A stretch of DNA of 43,261 nt from NCBI RefSeq assembly GCF_012641405.1, contig NZ_JABAII010000029.1, forward strand, positions 1 to 43,261. The letters run 5' to 3'. The stretch's first letter is position 1; every line of letters starts with the position of its first letter. Under the pieces are notes generated by a model, which was not told the DNA's origin, ran no database searches, and saw only the letters and a list, made by a program, of their open reading frames with translations. The translations under genes were made by a program, and so were the position numbers. This DNA comes from Rhizobium sp. P40RR-XXII (lineage in GTDB: Bacteria > Pseudomonadota > Alphaproteobacteria > Rhizobiales > Rhizobiaceae). Of this stretch, positions 1 to 7,436 are shown one piece after another.

Positions 1-49
1 GACCAACAAGCCGCACCTGCAATTTAGGAGCATCTTCATCCATGATTTG

Positions 50-75
50 GTGTCCACCTATTTTTTGGTGGACAC
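50..75. repeat. Perfect 9-bp inverted repeat (hairpin)
   Basis: GTGTCCACC (50-58) and GGTGGACAC (67-75) are exact reverse complements around an 8-base loop, TATTTTTT. The hairpin lies just downstream of the stop of the truncated oxidoreductase on the minus strand. No T-run follows the stem on either strand, so it is not a canonical terminator. It could be the end of an insertion element whose body lies left of the window, or a transcript-end hairpin. Confidence 0.55.
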
Positions 76-123
76 TTCATGCCTCAGAGCGCTGCGCCTC
101 AAAAGGCGCACCGAAATTCGCGC

Positions 124-705
124 TTACATATCGAGCGCCTCGCCCGCCACTTGGCGCGCCTCTTCGAGCCGGTTGCTTCGGACGCCGGCCACCGGCTTTG
201 CCCCAATTTCGCGGAGATACTGGATCGCAGCCCGACCAACCGCACCAAGCGCGCCTGAAACCAGGACGCGGTCACCTGCTTTGACGTGAAGAGCATCGAC
301 CGACTGCCGCCCGGTTAAGCCCGCTTTCGGCAACGCGGCGCCTTGTTCGAAGGTCAGATTTGACGGAAGTTTGGCGATCGCCGTGATAGGAACCACGCCA
401 TATTCGGCATGAGCGCCCTTGCCGTTGTGAGCGAAGTCGGCAATGACGCGATCGCCGACCGCGATCCCGGTTACGCCTGTACCAAGCTCGACAACGGTGC
501 CGGCAGCATCGGTGCCTAGTACTGCGGGAAGCTCCAACGGAATGAACTGGGCTGCATAGCCTTGACGGATGATAAGGTCAAAGTGGTTGACTGCGGACGC
601 TTCGATCTTGACCAGGACTTCACCGGCTTGCGGCTGGGGCATGGGGATCTCCTCGATCACCAATTGATCGATATCGCCATAGGACTTCAGGCGGACAGCT
701 TTCAT
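124..705 (-). CDS. NADP-dependent quinone oxidoreductase-like, C-terminally truncated
   Basis: This is a medium-chain dehydrogenase of the quinone oxidoreductase branch, which transfers hydride from NADPH to quinones or enones in the cytoplasm. The GroES-like N-terminal domain spans about residues 1-110, and the Rossmann dinucleotide loop GALGAVG is at 151-157. No zinc-ligand pattern is seen. The product stops at residue 193, whereas the family is usually about 305-325 residues, so most of the nucleotide-binding domain and the C-terminal catalytic lobe are missing. The stop TAA is at 124-126, and a 9-bp hairpin follows about 50 bases on. Start ATG at 705 has a GAAGG-like site upstream. It reads the same way as the DoxX-GST-dioxygenase genes but is 240 bases downstream of them. 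It is probably a broken gene, truncated by an insertion or rearrangement; whether the stub is functional is unknown. Confidence 0.8.
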   Translation of the reverse strand: MKAVRLKSYGDIDQLVIEEIPMPQPQAGEVLVKIEASAVNHFDLIIRQGYAAQFIPLELPAVLGTDAAGTVVELGTGVTGIAVGDRVIADFAHNGKGAHAEYGVVPITAIAKLPSNLTFEQGAALPKAGLTGRQSVDALHVKAGDRVLVSGALGAVGRAAIQYLREIGAKPVAGVRSNRLEEARQVAGEALDM

Positions 706-947
706 GGGTCGGCACCTTCTTGTTCGTTAACTTCAAAATATGTTGGGAGACAGTTTATGTGTCCCTCCCGGGCGATATATAGCCGTCACCGGCGCCAGCG
801 ATCTTTGTCAGTTTTCGGTCGCAAGCGAGGCCTAAGGCAGGCATGGAGGATCGTCGACAATCATTCCGACCTTAGGCAATTTTCAACGCCACCTGGATAA
901 GGAAGCTCTTCCCCGGCCGAGGTAGTTAGGTTCTTTCTGGCGAAAAC

Positions 948-1370
948 TTATGCCCGTCCGGAAATCGGCGTCCCAATTTTGGAAGGACGCAGGAGATTGT
1001 CGAGCGCCCAGGCACCAGCGCCGGCCGAGGCAACGTAGAGGAATACAAAGCAAAATATGATCGCTAGCTCGCCCATATTCAGGGCTGGCCAAAAGCCCTG
1101 TGGAGCATGGGCCATAAAGTAGGCGGCAGCCATCTCGCCAGAAGCAATGAAGGCTGCGACACGTGTGAAATATCCAACAGTCATCAGCAATCCGGTGACC
1201 ACTTCAATCGCACCGGCGATGAGCATGATGGCCGGCAGCGGATAGGGTACGCCAGGTATCGCCGCTGGGAACTGGAAGAACTTCATCGTGGCATGTTCGA
1301 GAAACAGCAGTGCGGTCACGATCCTCAAGATGGCGAGGATATACGGCGTCCACTTATTGGTATTTGGCAT
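948..1370 (-). CDS. DoxX family membrane protein
   Basis: A small, four-helix integral inner-membrane protein of about 140 residues with the DoxX/YphA layout. The helices start near ILAILRIVTALLFLEHA, then PAIMLIAGAIEVVTGLLM, VAAFIASGEMAAAYFMAH and LAIIFCFVFLYVASAGAG. Family members are linked to redox and thiol stress responses, often beside quinone-detoxifying enzymes, and their exact reaction is unsettled. ATG at 1370 is chosen over an in-frame codon 33 bases upstream because AAGGAAAA lies just before it. It follows the GST-like gene by 29 bases, which suggests one transcript with the dioxygenase. Confidence 0.88.
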   Translation of the reverse strand: MPNTNKWTPYILAILRIVTALLFLEHATMKFFQFPAAIPGVPYPLPAIMLIAGAIEVVTGLLMTVGYFTRVAAFIASGEMAAAYFMAHAPQGFWPALNMGELAIIFCFVFLYVASAGAGAWALDNLLRPSKIGTPISGRA

Positions 1371-1399
1371 GGTATTTTCCTTGTTTTCTGGTTGTATCG

Positions 1400-1774
1400 T
1401 CAAGCAGCGGCGGCCTTCAGCTCGACATTCTCTTCCCAGAGATTCAGCATCGGCTTGAGGGCACCTTCGATATAATTTCCGAGCACTGGCAGCCCTGCTG
1501 GGTCCCGCCCCGATTTCGCTGCCAGAAACGCTATGATGTCATCGGACTCTGCAATGTAGCGCCCGTCTTCAAGCTGAGCGGCAGGGAAGCTTACCTTAGC
1601 AAGGTGCGGGCTGAGTTCGGCACGGACATCCTCTTCCTGCTTTGATCCAGGCACGAAGTCGCGGATCTCAACTGCCTCCATCATGCCCGCTTCGAGCAAG
1701 TACAGCCGCACCTTCAGGCAGAATGGGCAGTTATGCTTGAAGTAGACGACGGGTTTAAATGTGGTTTTGGTCAT
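1400..1774 (-). CDS. Glutaredoxin/GST N-terminal-domain-like protein
   Basis: A 124-residue thioredoxin-fold protein with the redox motif C16-P-F-C19 in the first beta-alpha turn, and the cis-proline region near KVSFPAAQLEDG followed by AESDDIIAFL as in GST N-domains. Full GSTs are near 200 residues; here the all-alpha C-domain is reduced to about 35 residues. It is likely a glutathione-dependent reductase or disulfide exchanger in the cytoplasm. The start ATG overlaps the TGA of the upstream dioxygenase (ATGA, 1771-1774), so the two are translationally coupled. In context it would act on products or oxidative by-products of the dioxygenase pathway; that is inference. Confidence 0.82.
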   Translation of the reverse strand: MTKTTFKPVVYFKHNCPFCLKVRLYLLEAGMMEAVEIRDFVPGSKQEEDVRAELSPHLAKVSFPAAQLEDGRYIAESDDIIAFLAAKSGRDPAGLPVLGNYIEGALKPMLNLWEENVELKAAAA

Positions 1775-2613
1775 TGCACTACTCCATGGCTTGGGACCGG
1801 GACATTGCCGAAGCGGAAGCTCGATGCGGTGAGCCCGCCCGCGAAATTGGTCTGATGGTAGGTAACGGCGCCGGGCTCATCTCTTGCCGCGCCGACGGCG
1901 ACCAGCAGTGGGATGAGATGGTCTTCCTTTGGATGTGCGGCCCGGGCGAATGGGGCTCGCTCCCATTCGAGTAACCGCTCGGCGCGATCGTAGGGCGATG
2001 AATGGATCAACGTCTGCTGGAGCCAGGCATCGAATCGGCGGGACGCCTCATGCCCGCTACTGCCGCGTATTTCCCTTAGATTGTGATAACTTAGACCGCT
2101 GCCGATAATCAGCACGCCCTCGTCGCGCAGAGGTGCCAGTGCTCGCCCGGCCTCAAGATGCAAGGCCGGATCGTAGCTAGTGTCCAGAGAAAGTTGAACG
2201 ACAGGGATGTCTTCATCAGGATAGAGCGGCTTCATGATGCTAAAAGTGCCGTGATCGAAACCGCGAGCCGGATCAAGCCCTGCCTTGAGGCCACGGACCT
2301 TCAGAAGTTCTTGGATGCGCTTTGCAAGCGCGGGTGAGCCCGGTGCGCGATATTTGATATGATAGAGGTCTTCAGAAAAGCCTTGGTAGTCGTAGACCAT
2401 CCCCGGGCTGGCGCCGGATGAAATGGCAAAGCCCTGCTCCTCCCAATGACCGGAAATCACGAGGATGGCCTTTGGTACGTCGCCAAGTTCGACCTTCATT
2501 TCGACCAGCGACCGCTCAAGCTTGTCGAAGTTGCGACGGAAGTCACCGGTCATATATGGCCATGGGCCGCCACCATGACTGACGAAGTAGGTCGGAAGGC
2601 GAAACGCCGTCAT
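1771..2613 (-). CDS. DODA-type (LigB-family) extradiol aromatic ring-opening dioxygenase
   Basis: A class III extradiol dioxygenase of the YgiD/DODA type, which opens catechol-like rings using a single metal. It is 280 residues long, the usual size. Candidate metal or catalytic histidines are H13 (SHGGG), H56 (SGHWE), H121 (DHGTF) and H177 (SYHNLR), with a further HPKEDH motif near residues 227-232, all in the family order. No signal peptide is present. It is first in a minus-strand operon, coupled to the GST-like gene by an ATGA overlap, and it diverges from the LysR gene at 2764. Bacterial relatives are often only inferred to act on DOPA- or catechol-type compounds, so the substrate is unassigned. 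Confidence 0.9.
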   Translation of the reverse strand: MTAFRLPTYFVSHGGGPWPYMTGDFRRNFDKLERSLVEMKVELGDVPKAILVISGHWEEQGFAISSGASPGMVYDYQGFSEDLYHIKYRAPGSPALAKRIQELLKVRGLKAGLDPARGFDHGTFSIMKPLYPDEDIPVVQLSLDTSYDPALHLEAGRALAPLRDEGVLIIGSGLSYHNLREIRGSSGHEASRRFDAWLQQTLIHSSPYDRAERLLEWERAPFARAAHPKEDHLIPLLVAVGAARDEPGAVTYHQTNFAGGLTASSFRFGNVPVPSHGVVQ

Positions 2614-2712
2614 TATCTTTTATCCTCGGAAACATGCCGGTGACGCGAACGCGAAATCGCCGTGAACGTCCTCAATTCGCACTGTCCAAACCAAAATGAA
2701 TGTTTCAGAAAT

Positions 2713-2722
2713 GTTGATCAAC
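2713..2722. promoter_or_regulatory. Candidate LysR operator palindrome
   Basis: GTTGATCAAC is a perfect 10-base palindrome in the 150-base gap between the divergent dioxygenase and LysR genes. LysR proteins usually bind such divergent gaps and regulate both genes. The site is short, so chance occurrence is possible. Confidence 0.35.
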
Positions 2723-2763
2723 GTGCCTTTTGTTGAAAGAACATCTCCTATAAGTTGATGATC

Positions 2764-3678
2764 ATGGATACGTTGACGAGCCTACGGGTCTTTTGCGCTG
2801 TGGCGGAACTGAAGAGCTTTACGGCCGCAGCCGATCGTCTTGGCCTCTCGCCAGCAATGGCGAGCAAGCACGTGCTGCATTTGGAGAACCGGCTTGGGAC
2901 TAGACTGCTCAACCGGACGAGCCGCCACGTCAGCGTGACCGAAACCGGGATGCTCTATTTCAGTCAGGCCCGACAGACGCTGGACGGACTGGACGAGGTG
3001 GAAGCCGCAGTCAGCAACGTCGCGGTGACGCCCCGTGGAACGCTAAAGCTCAGCGCTCCGGTCTGGGTTGCAAATACCCTCGTCGCCCGAATGTTTGCCG
3101 AATATCATCAGCGCTACCCCGAGGTGTGTCTCGACATGGATTTCAGCGGCCGGATCGTTAATCTCGTCGATGAGGGCTTCGACCTCGCCCTGCGAGCAAC
3201 GGCACCCGAAAGACTCGATCCTGGTCTCATCGCACGCCCGCTGACGAAAATCGTTTTTCACGCGGTAGGCTCGCCCACCTATCTGGCGCGCACCGGACGA
3301 CCGGCGAAACTGACCGATCTCAACGGACATTCCTTGCTGCAATACAGCGGCATGAATTCGAACGGTAGTTTAGCCTTCGATGGTCCACAGGGTCGGGAAA
3401 CGGTGAAATTCCGGACCGTGATGCAAAGCGAGAACGAGACCATGCTGCACATGGCAGCGCTCGAGGGCATGGGACTTGTCTTTCTGCCGGCGTTGATGAT
3501 TCAGCCGGACACCGCCGAAGGACGACTGGAGATGGTGCTGCCGGAGGCACTGAACTTCAGCACAACGCTATACGCCGTCTATCCCAGCCGGAAATATCTT
3601 TCCGCCAAGGTGCGCACCTTCATAGACTTCCTTTCTTCGCGACAAGACCTCTGTGCCGAACTTGGAAAAAGCTCGTGA
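2764..3678 (+). CDS. LysR-family transcriptional regulator
   Basis: A full-length LysR regulator of about 304 residues. The N-terminal winged helix (residues about 1-60) holds the helix-turn-helix FTAAADRLGLSPAMASKHV, followed by the linker helix and an effector-binding domain resembling periplasmic binding proteins (about residues 90-295). Short upstream alternatives (TTG 2755, ATG 2758) exist; ATG 2764 is preferred because the product then begins MDTLTSLRVF as in relatives. No strong ribosome-binding site distinguishes them. It is divergent from the dioxygenase-GST-DoxX operon and is its likely regulator, responding to an aromatic or quinone effector (inference). Confidence 0.93.
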   Translation: MDTLTSLRVFCAVAELKSFTAAADRLGLSPAMASKHVLHLENRLGTRLLNRTSRHVSVTETGMLYFSQARQTLDGLDEVEAAVSNVAVTPRGTLKLSAPVWVANTLVARMFAEYHQRYPEVCLDMDFSGRIVNLVDEGFDLALRATAPERLDPGLIARPLTKIVFHAVGSPTYLARTGRPAKLTDLNGHSLLQYSGMNSNGSLAFDGPQGRETVKFRTVMQSENETMLHMAALEGMGLVFLPALMIQPDTAEGRLEMVLPEALNFSTTLYAVYPSRKYLSAKVRTFIDFLSSRQDLCAELGKSS

Positions 3679-3720
3679 CGGCATAGTCGTATTGCCGGCG
3701 GCCTTGCCTGATCTTGTTAG

Positions 3721-3900
3721 CAAACAATCAGGTTCTGTCGCAAACTTTCGAAATCGATGCCAAGTTAGAGATTGATAGAGTGCGCGATGAGGCTTTTGCG
3801 GATGACAAAGCAGGATGCGGCCCGGAGGTTGCCCGTCATCTTGTAAATCTGGGCGGCCTTGGTACGTCCCATAGAGTGGTGCCCTATGCATTGGTCTCCA
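3721..3900 (-). pseudogene. Tyrosine recombinase (phage integrase) C-terminal remnant
   Basis: Read on the minus strand, one frame gives HHSMGRTKAAQIYKMTGNLR followed, across an in-frame stop, by LGIDFESL. This matches the end of rhizobial XerC/D-like integrases, where HSMRRTK..IY..TGNLRA leads to the ..YLG(I/V)..EDAL tail. The HxxR arginine appears as Gly (HSMG), the tyrosine codon of YLG is a stop, and the region between is scrambled. The N-terminal and core-binding parts are not recognisable nearby. It is a decayed fragment and evidence that mobile DNA once sat between the LysR and ROK genes. Confidence 0.6.
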
Positions 3901-4370
3901 GACGGGCGGCTCCTTGGTAAGGGAGCAACATGACAGGTGAATTACATTGCGTAAGTTAAGTTGGTTTGCAGTAGCTCGTGGCAATAGGTTGAACGCGCCG
4001 GCTAGCAACTCAGCGAGACGATGCGTGTGGCAATGGCGATGTTCGACCCGGCCCTGATGTCCTGTGGGGACGGCTGCCAGAACTGGTAACAGACAAGCTG
4101 CTTGCAGGCTGCCCAGTCGAGGCGTCCCGACTGAGGCCCCGCGTCGGGACAATTGGTGCGGCCTGCATTCCGTTCTTTGCCCCACTCTTTTCCGCCCTCG
4201 TCGCAGACGATGGCAGTCCTTACCTCAACGGTCGCAAGCCCAAGTCCCGACCTTAAAAATCGATTGCCCCCTACCTCTCTTAAGGAGGTTCGCGGAGCGC
4301 TCAGGCGCGACTTGGCACCTGCAGAGGTCGCGACGTCGCTTGATTACGGACCAGCCGCCGCTTTGCAGCC
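3901..4370. other. Intergenic region without recognisable gene
   Basis: About 470 bases between the recombinase remnant and the 3' end of the ROK gene. Open frames exist on both strands, but none shows a recognisable domain and the composition looks non-coding or decayed. It may hold further scrambled parts of the mobile element. Confidence 0.5.
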
Positions 4371-5630
4371 TCAAATAACCAGCTTGAGGTGGCTCGATAA
4401 AACCAGACCCGCCGCGCCACGCAGAGCCGTATGGCCTTCGCCGACACCATTCACCGTGATCGAAATCTCCTGACCGGGTCTCTTCACCACAAGCTGCTCG
4501 ACATGTTGCCTGATCAGCTCCGCAGCCCTCATGCCGCCTCCGGCGACGTCACCATGAAGGACGTAGGAGTTGAGGCACAGTGTTTGCTGCAGATTGACGA
4601 TGCCGAACGCAACATTGCGTGTGTAGCGGTCGAGCAGCTCATCTGCCGCGTTTGAGCCCTCGTCTGCTTCCTTGACAAGCCGAGCACAGGTGATGCTTTT
4701 GGGATGCGGCAAGCCCATTCGGGCGGCTTCTTTTCGCAGCCAGGGAAGGGCAGCAACGGTCTCCCAGCAACCATGCTTTCCGCAATTGCAAAGGGCACCA
4801 TCGATCTGCACCACGCTGTGACCAAGCTCGCCGCCGGATCCGGCAAGTCCACGGTAGACCTTACCGTCGATGAAGAAGGCTCCCCCGAGAACCTCACCGG
4901 TATAGACCGCTGCGAAGTTTTGTTGGCCGCGACCCGGCCCGAACCATCTATCCCCAACAAGCAAGGCACGGGGGTGATGATCGATGACAACCGGAAGAGA
5001 GAAGCGTTTTTGTAATATGGCCACAAGGGGAAGGCCCGTCAGGACGGGAGCAAGGTTCACGGTAAGAATGGTCCCATTGTCACTATCGATCATTCCCGCC
5101 GATGCCACGCCGATGCCAAACGGCGCCTGCTGGGCCTCAGACAGTGTAGCAGTAAGCGTCTTTGTCATGACCGCGATGAATGCCTTTGTGTCGCCAACCG
5201 GATCAAACTCTGCTTTTGTGACAGCCTTGATTTCACCGGTTAGCGCGACGAGGCAGGCTTGTATTGTGCCGGGCAGAAGGAGGACAGCGCCAAGCATCGG
5301 TGCGTCGGGGTTGAAATAAAGCGGACGAGCGGGCTTGCCGCCTTTGACATCGGAAGGCGATGCATCTCCCTCGACAAGAAGCTGGTCTTCGATCATTGGC
5401 TGCACAATACCGGTAATGGTTGTCCGGTTGACGCCTGCAAGGCGGGCGAGATCCGCCCGGCTTTTGGGCCCGTTATCGTATAAGGCTTGCAGGACGCGAC
5501 CGCGGTTGATGGCGCCAAGTGCCGATTGCGAGACAAGCGTCACGTTGCCGCCATTCTCGCCGGCAGCGACTTCTCTGCTGGCGGGGGTGCGCTGACCCAA
5601 CGAATAGGACGGCTGGCTCTCAAATTTCAA
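4371..5630 (-). CDS. ROK-family transcriptional repressor
   Basis: A NagC/Mlc/XylR-type regulator of 419 residues. The winged helix (about 36-90, SRADLARLAGVNRTTITGIV) is followed by a ROK sugar-binding domain. The ROK zinc site is complete: H271 in GGELGH and C281-X-C283-X4-C288 in CNCGKHGCWE. The kinase-type DNDA segment is replaced by IDHHPRALLVGD (about 216-227), so sugar-kinase activity is unlikely. The start is TTG at 5630, supported by GGAG seven bases upstream; no earlier ATG exists. It diverges from the sugar-importer operon at 5912, and an inverted repeat at 5781-5801 is the likely operator. Inference: it represses the importer until its sugar or polyol is bound. Confidence 0.93.
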   Translation of the reverse strand: MKFESQPSYSLGQRTPASREVAAGENGGNVTLVSQSALGAINRGRVLQALYDNGPKSRADLARLAGVNRTTITGIVQPMIEDQLLVEGDASPSDVKGGKPARPLYFNPDAPMLGAVLLLPGTIQACLVALTGEIKAVTKAEFDPVGDTKAFIAVMTKTLTATLSEAQQAPFGIGVASAGMIDSDNGTILTVNLAPVLTGLPLVAILQKRFSLPVVIDHHPRALLVGDRWFGPGRGQQNFAAVYTGEVLGGAFFIDGKVYRGLAGSGGELGHSVVQIDGALCNCGKHGCWETVAALPWLRKEAARMGLPHPKSITCARLVKEADEGSNAADELLDRYTRNVAFGIVNLQQTLCLNSYVLHGDVAGGGMRAAELIRQHVEQLVVKRPGQEISITVNGVGEGHTALRGAAGLVLSSHLKLVI

Positions 5631-5766
5631 TTTTTATCTCCAATCTGCTTGATCCTTTGTAGCCTGTACATTCTCGAACGACCAGACAGCATGAGGCGTT
5701 TCAAGTGACGCCAGCAGGATGGCCGGCGCGCGTCGCGGTAAAGCGGAATTTTCACTGAACGACTTC

Positions 5767-5801
5767 TTGACACTATCATAAGTTTGTGCGAGGTACAAAC
5801 T
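5767..5801. promoter_or_regulatory. Candidate promoter and ROK operator
   Basis: A TTGACA -35-like hexamer lies at 5767-5772, pointing to the importer operon. Just downstream AGTTTGT (5781-5787) and ACAAACT (5795-5801) form a perfect 7-bp inverted repeat with a 7-base spacer. ROK repressors such as NagC, Mlc and XylR bind TTTG/CAAA-type inverted repeats of this general form. The repeat would overlap the -10 region, consistent with repression; no good -10 hexamer is visible. Confidence 0.55.
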
Positions 5802-5911
5802 AACTGCTGACAAAAGCAAATTAGGGGTAACAATCTCGGTATCAATAGCGGAAGCCTAAGGGCTACGCTGAACGGCCGGAATTGGATTACAAATCAACTG
5901 AGGAGGCTCTT

Positions 5912-7366
5912 ATGACAATCGATATCGGAAATATGTCGCGACGTGACCTGCTGAAGAGCGCTTCAGTCGCAGCTCTTGTAGCTGGCGCAGGTTCACTGGC
6001 CATTCCGCGCAGAGGCGCTGCCCAGGATGCGAACACGGTTCGCGTCCTGTCAGTTGAAGACCCATTCTTTTTCTCAATGAAGGCGCTGGTGCCAGAATAC
6101 GAGAAGGAAACAGGCATCAAGGTGGAACTGGAGAGCCTCTCCTATGACGCGCTTCAATCGCGCCTCGTCTCCGCCTTCGTCGCCAAGACCTCAGACGCCG
6201 ACGTCATCGTTGTCGATCAGATGTGGCTTGGGCAGTACCTGGACAATGGCTGGATCATCTCGCTGAACAATTTCATTGCCAAGGACAACGAATTCGACCT
6301 CTCAGACTTCATCCCGGAGGTGCTTTATTCCTCGAACATGTGGCGCGGTCAGGTCGGTACATTGCCGGTCGCCGCATATGCGCAGGGGGTTATGTACCGC
6401 AAGGACGTCTTTGACGAACTCGGCATCGCAGCACCGCCGACAAAGACTTCGGAAGAGTGGACCTGGACGAAATACGTCGACACCCTCAAGTCAATTGAAG
6501 GCAAATCTTTTGGCGGCAAGCCGCTCTTCCCAACCGTCGTTTGCGGCTCCCAACCGTCACCGATCGTGCACATGTTTACGCAGGTATCGGCAAGCCACGG
6601 CGCGAACTGGTTCAAGTCGTTCCCAGCGGCTCCGTGGGATTTCTCCCCGCAGCTGACAAGTCCCGCCTGGATCAAGTCTGTCGAAGTCTACAGGCAGCTG
6701 TACAAGCTGTCTCCGCCTGAAGCGATCAACTATGTCTGGTTCGACGCCGGCACCCGTTTCGCCAAGGGCGACATCGGGATGTTCTACTGGTGGACGCCTT
6801 ACTTCTATCTGATCAAGAACTCCGGCTACATGACCGGCAAGAAGTCGGGCGTCATGGACAAGTACGCGACGGCGGCCTTGCCGAAAGCCGAGGGCGTCCC
6901 TCAGACGGTCAGCCTCGGCGGCTGGAGCCTCGGGATCCCGTCGAGCTCGGAAAGACAAGATGCTGGCTACGCCTTCATCAAATGGGCAACCTCTAAGGCC
7001 ACGCAGAAGAAAATGGCTCTTTGGCCGGACCTTAACTACCAGTTTTCCGACTTTGCACGCGCTTCGCTTTATGAAGACGAGGAAGTCCGGGCGATCTATC
7101 CTTACCTTGATGTGCAGTATGCGATGATGAAACAGGGCAATGGCAAGGTCACGCGGCCGCCTGTACCAGGTTACACAGCCGTCGAAAGCGTGCTCGGGCT
7201 CACATTGAACCAGCTTCTGACCGGCAACGAAGAGCCGAAGACCGGTCTTGAGCGCGCCAACAGTCTGTTCGAGAGCATCCTTAAGGGCAATCTGATGATT
7301 CCTTATCAGAAGGATAGCTATGCAGATACGCTTGATGGAGCCAAAGCCCTGATGGCCAAGAAGTAA
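5912..7366 (+). CDS. ABC transporter substrate-binding protein, carbohydrate type (SBP_bac_1)
   Basis: An extracellular solute-binding protein of family 1, about 484 residues. The N-terminus carries a Tat-type signal, SRRDLLKSASVAALVAGAG, ending near the AAQ processing site, so it would be exported folded to the periplasm. ATG 5912 is chosen because AGGAGG lies at 5901-5906; an in-frame codon at 5882 has no such site. It is followed by two permeases, a Gfo/Idh/MocA dehydrogenase and an ATPase, the standard CUT1 sugar-importer order. The ligand cannot be read from sequence; the accompanying dehydrogenase suggests a sugar, polyol or sugar acid. Confidence 0.93.
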   Translation: MTIDIGNMSRRDLLKSASVAALVAGAGSLAIPRRGAAQDANTVRVLSVEDPFFFSMKALVPEYEKETGIKVELESLSYDALQSRLVSAFVAKTSDADVIVVDQMWLGQYLDNGWIISLNNFIAKDNEFDLSDFIPEVLYSSNMWRGQVGTLPVAAYAQGVMYRKDVFDELGIAAPPTKTSEEWTWTKYVDTLKSIEGKSFGGKPLFPTVVCGSQPSPIVHMFTQVSASHGANWFKSFPAAPWDFSPQLTSPAWIKSVEVYRQLYKLSPPEAINYVWFDAGTRFAKGDIGMFYWWTPYFYLIKNSGYMTGKKSGVMDKYATAALPKAEGVPQTVSLGGWSLGIPSSSERQDAGYAFIKWATSKATQKKMALWPDLNYQFSDFARASLYEDEEVRAIYPYLDVQYAMMKQGNGKVTRPPVPGYTAVESVLGLTLNQLLTGNEEPKTGLERANSLFESILKGNLMIPYQKDSYADTLDGAKALMAKK

Positions 7367-7381
7367 TAGAGTTCTCCTCGC

Positions 7382-7407
7382 GCCGGCGCGACAGCGATCG
7401 CGCCGGC
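7382..7407 (+). terminator. Intercistronic hairpin after the binding-protein gene
   Basis: GCCGGCGCGA (7382-7391) and TCGCGCCGGC (7398-7407) form a perfect 10-bp GC-rich stem with the loop CAGCGA. It lies between the binding-protein stop and the first permease, with no T-run after it. Such hairpins commonly stabilise the binding-protein mRNA or reduce read-through, giving more binding protein than permease. Confidence 0.65.
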
Positions 7408-7436
7408 AACCATGTGAAGAAGAACTGGATCTGGCT

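Noticed and set aside
3731..3744. GGTTCTGTCGCAAA resembles the terminal inverted repeat of IS6/IS26-family elements.
   Set aside because: On the minus strand the same bases read in frame within the recombinase remnant (LGIDFESLRQN), and no second matching end or IS6 transposase is present.
3568..4185. A 205-codon open frame on the minus strand.
   Set aside because: It overlaps the 3' end of the LysR gene, has no recognisable domain, and its left part is a different frame of the recombinase remnant.
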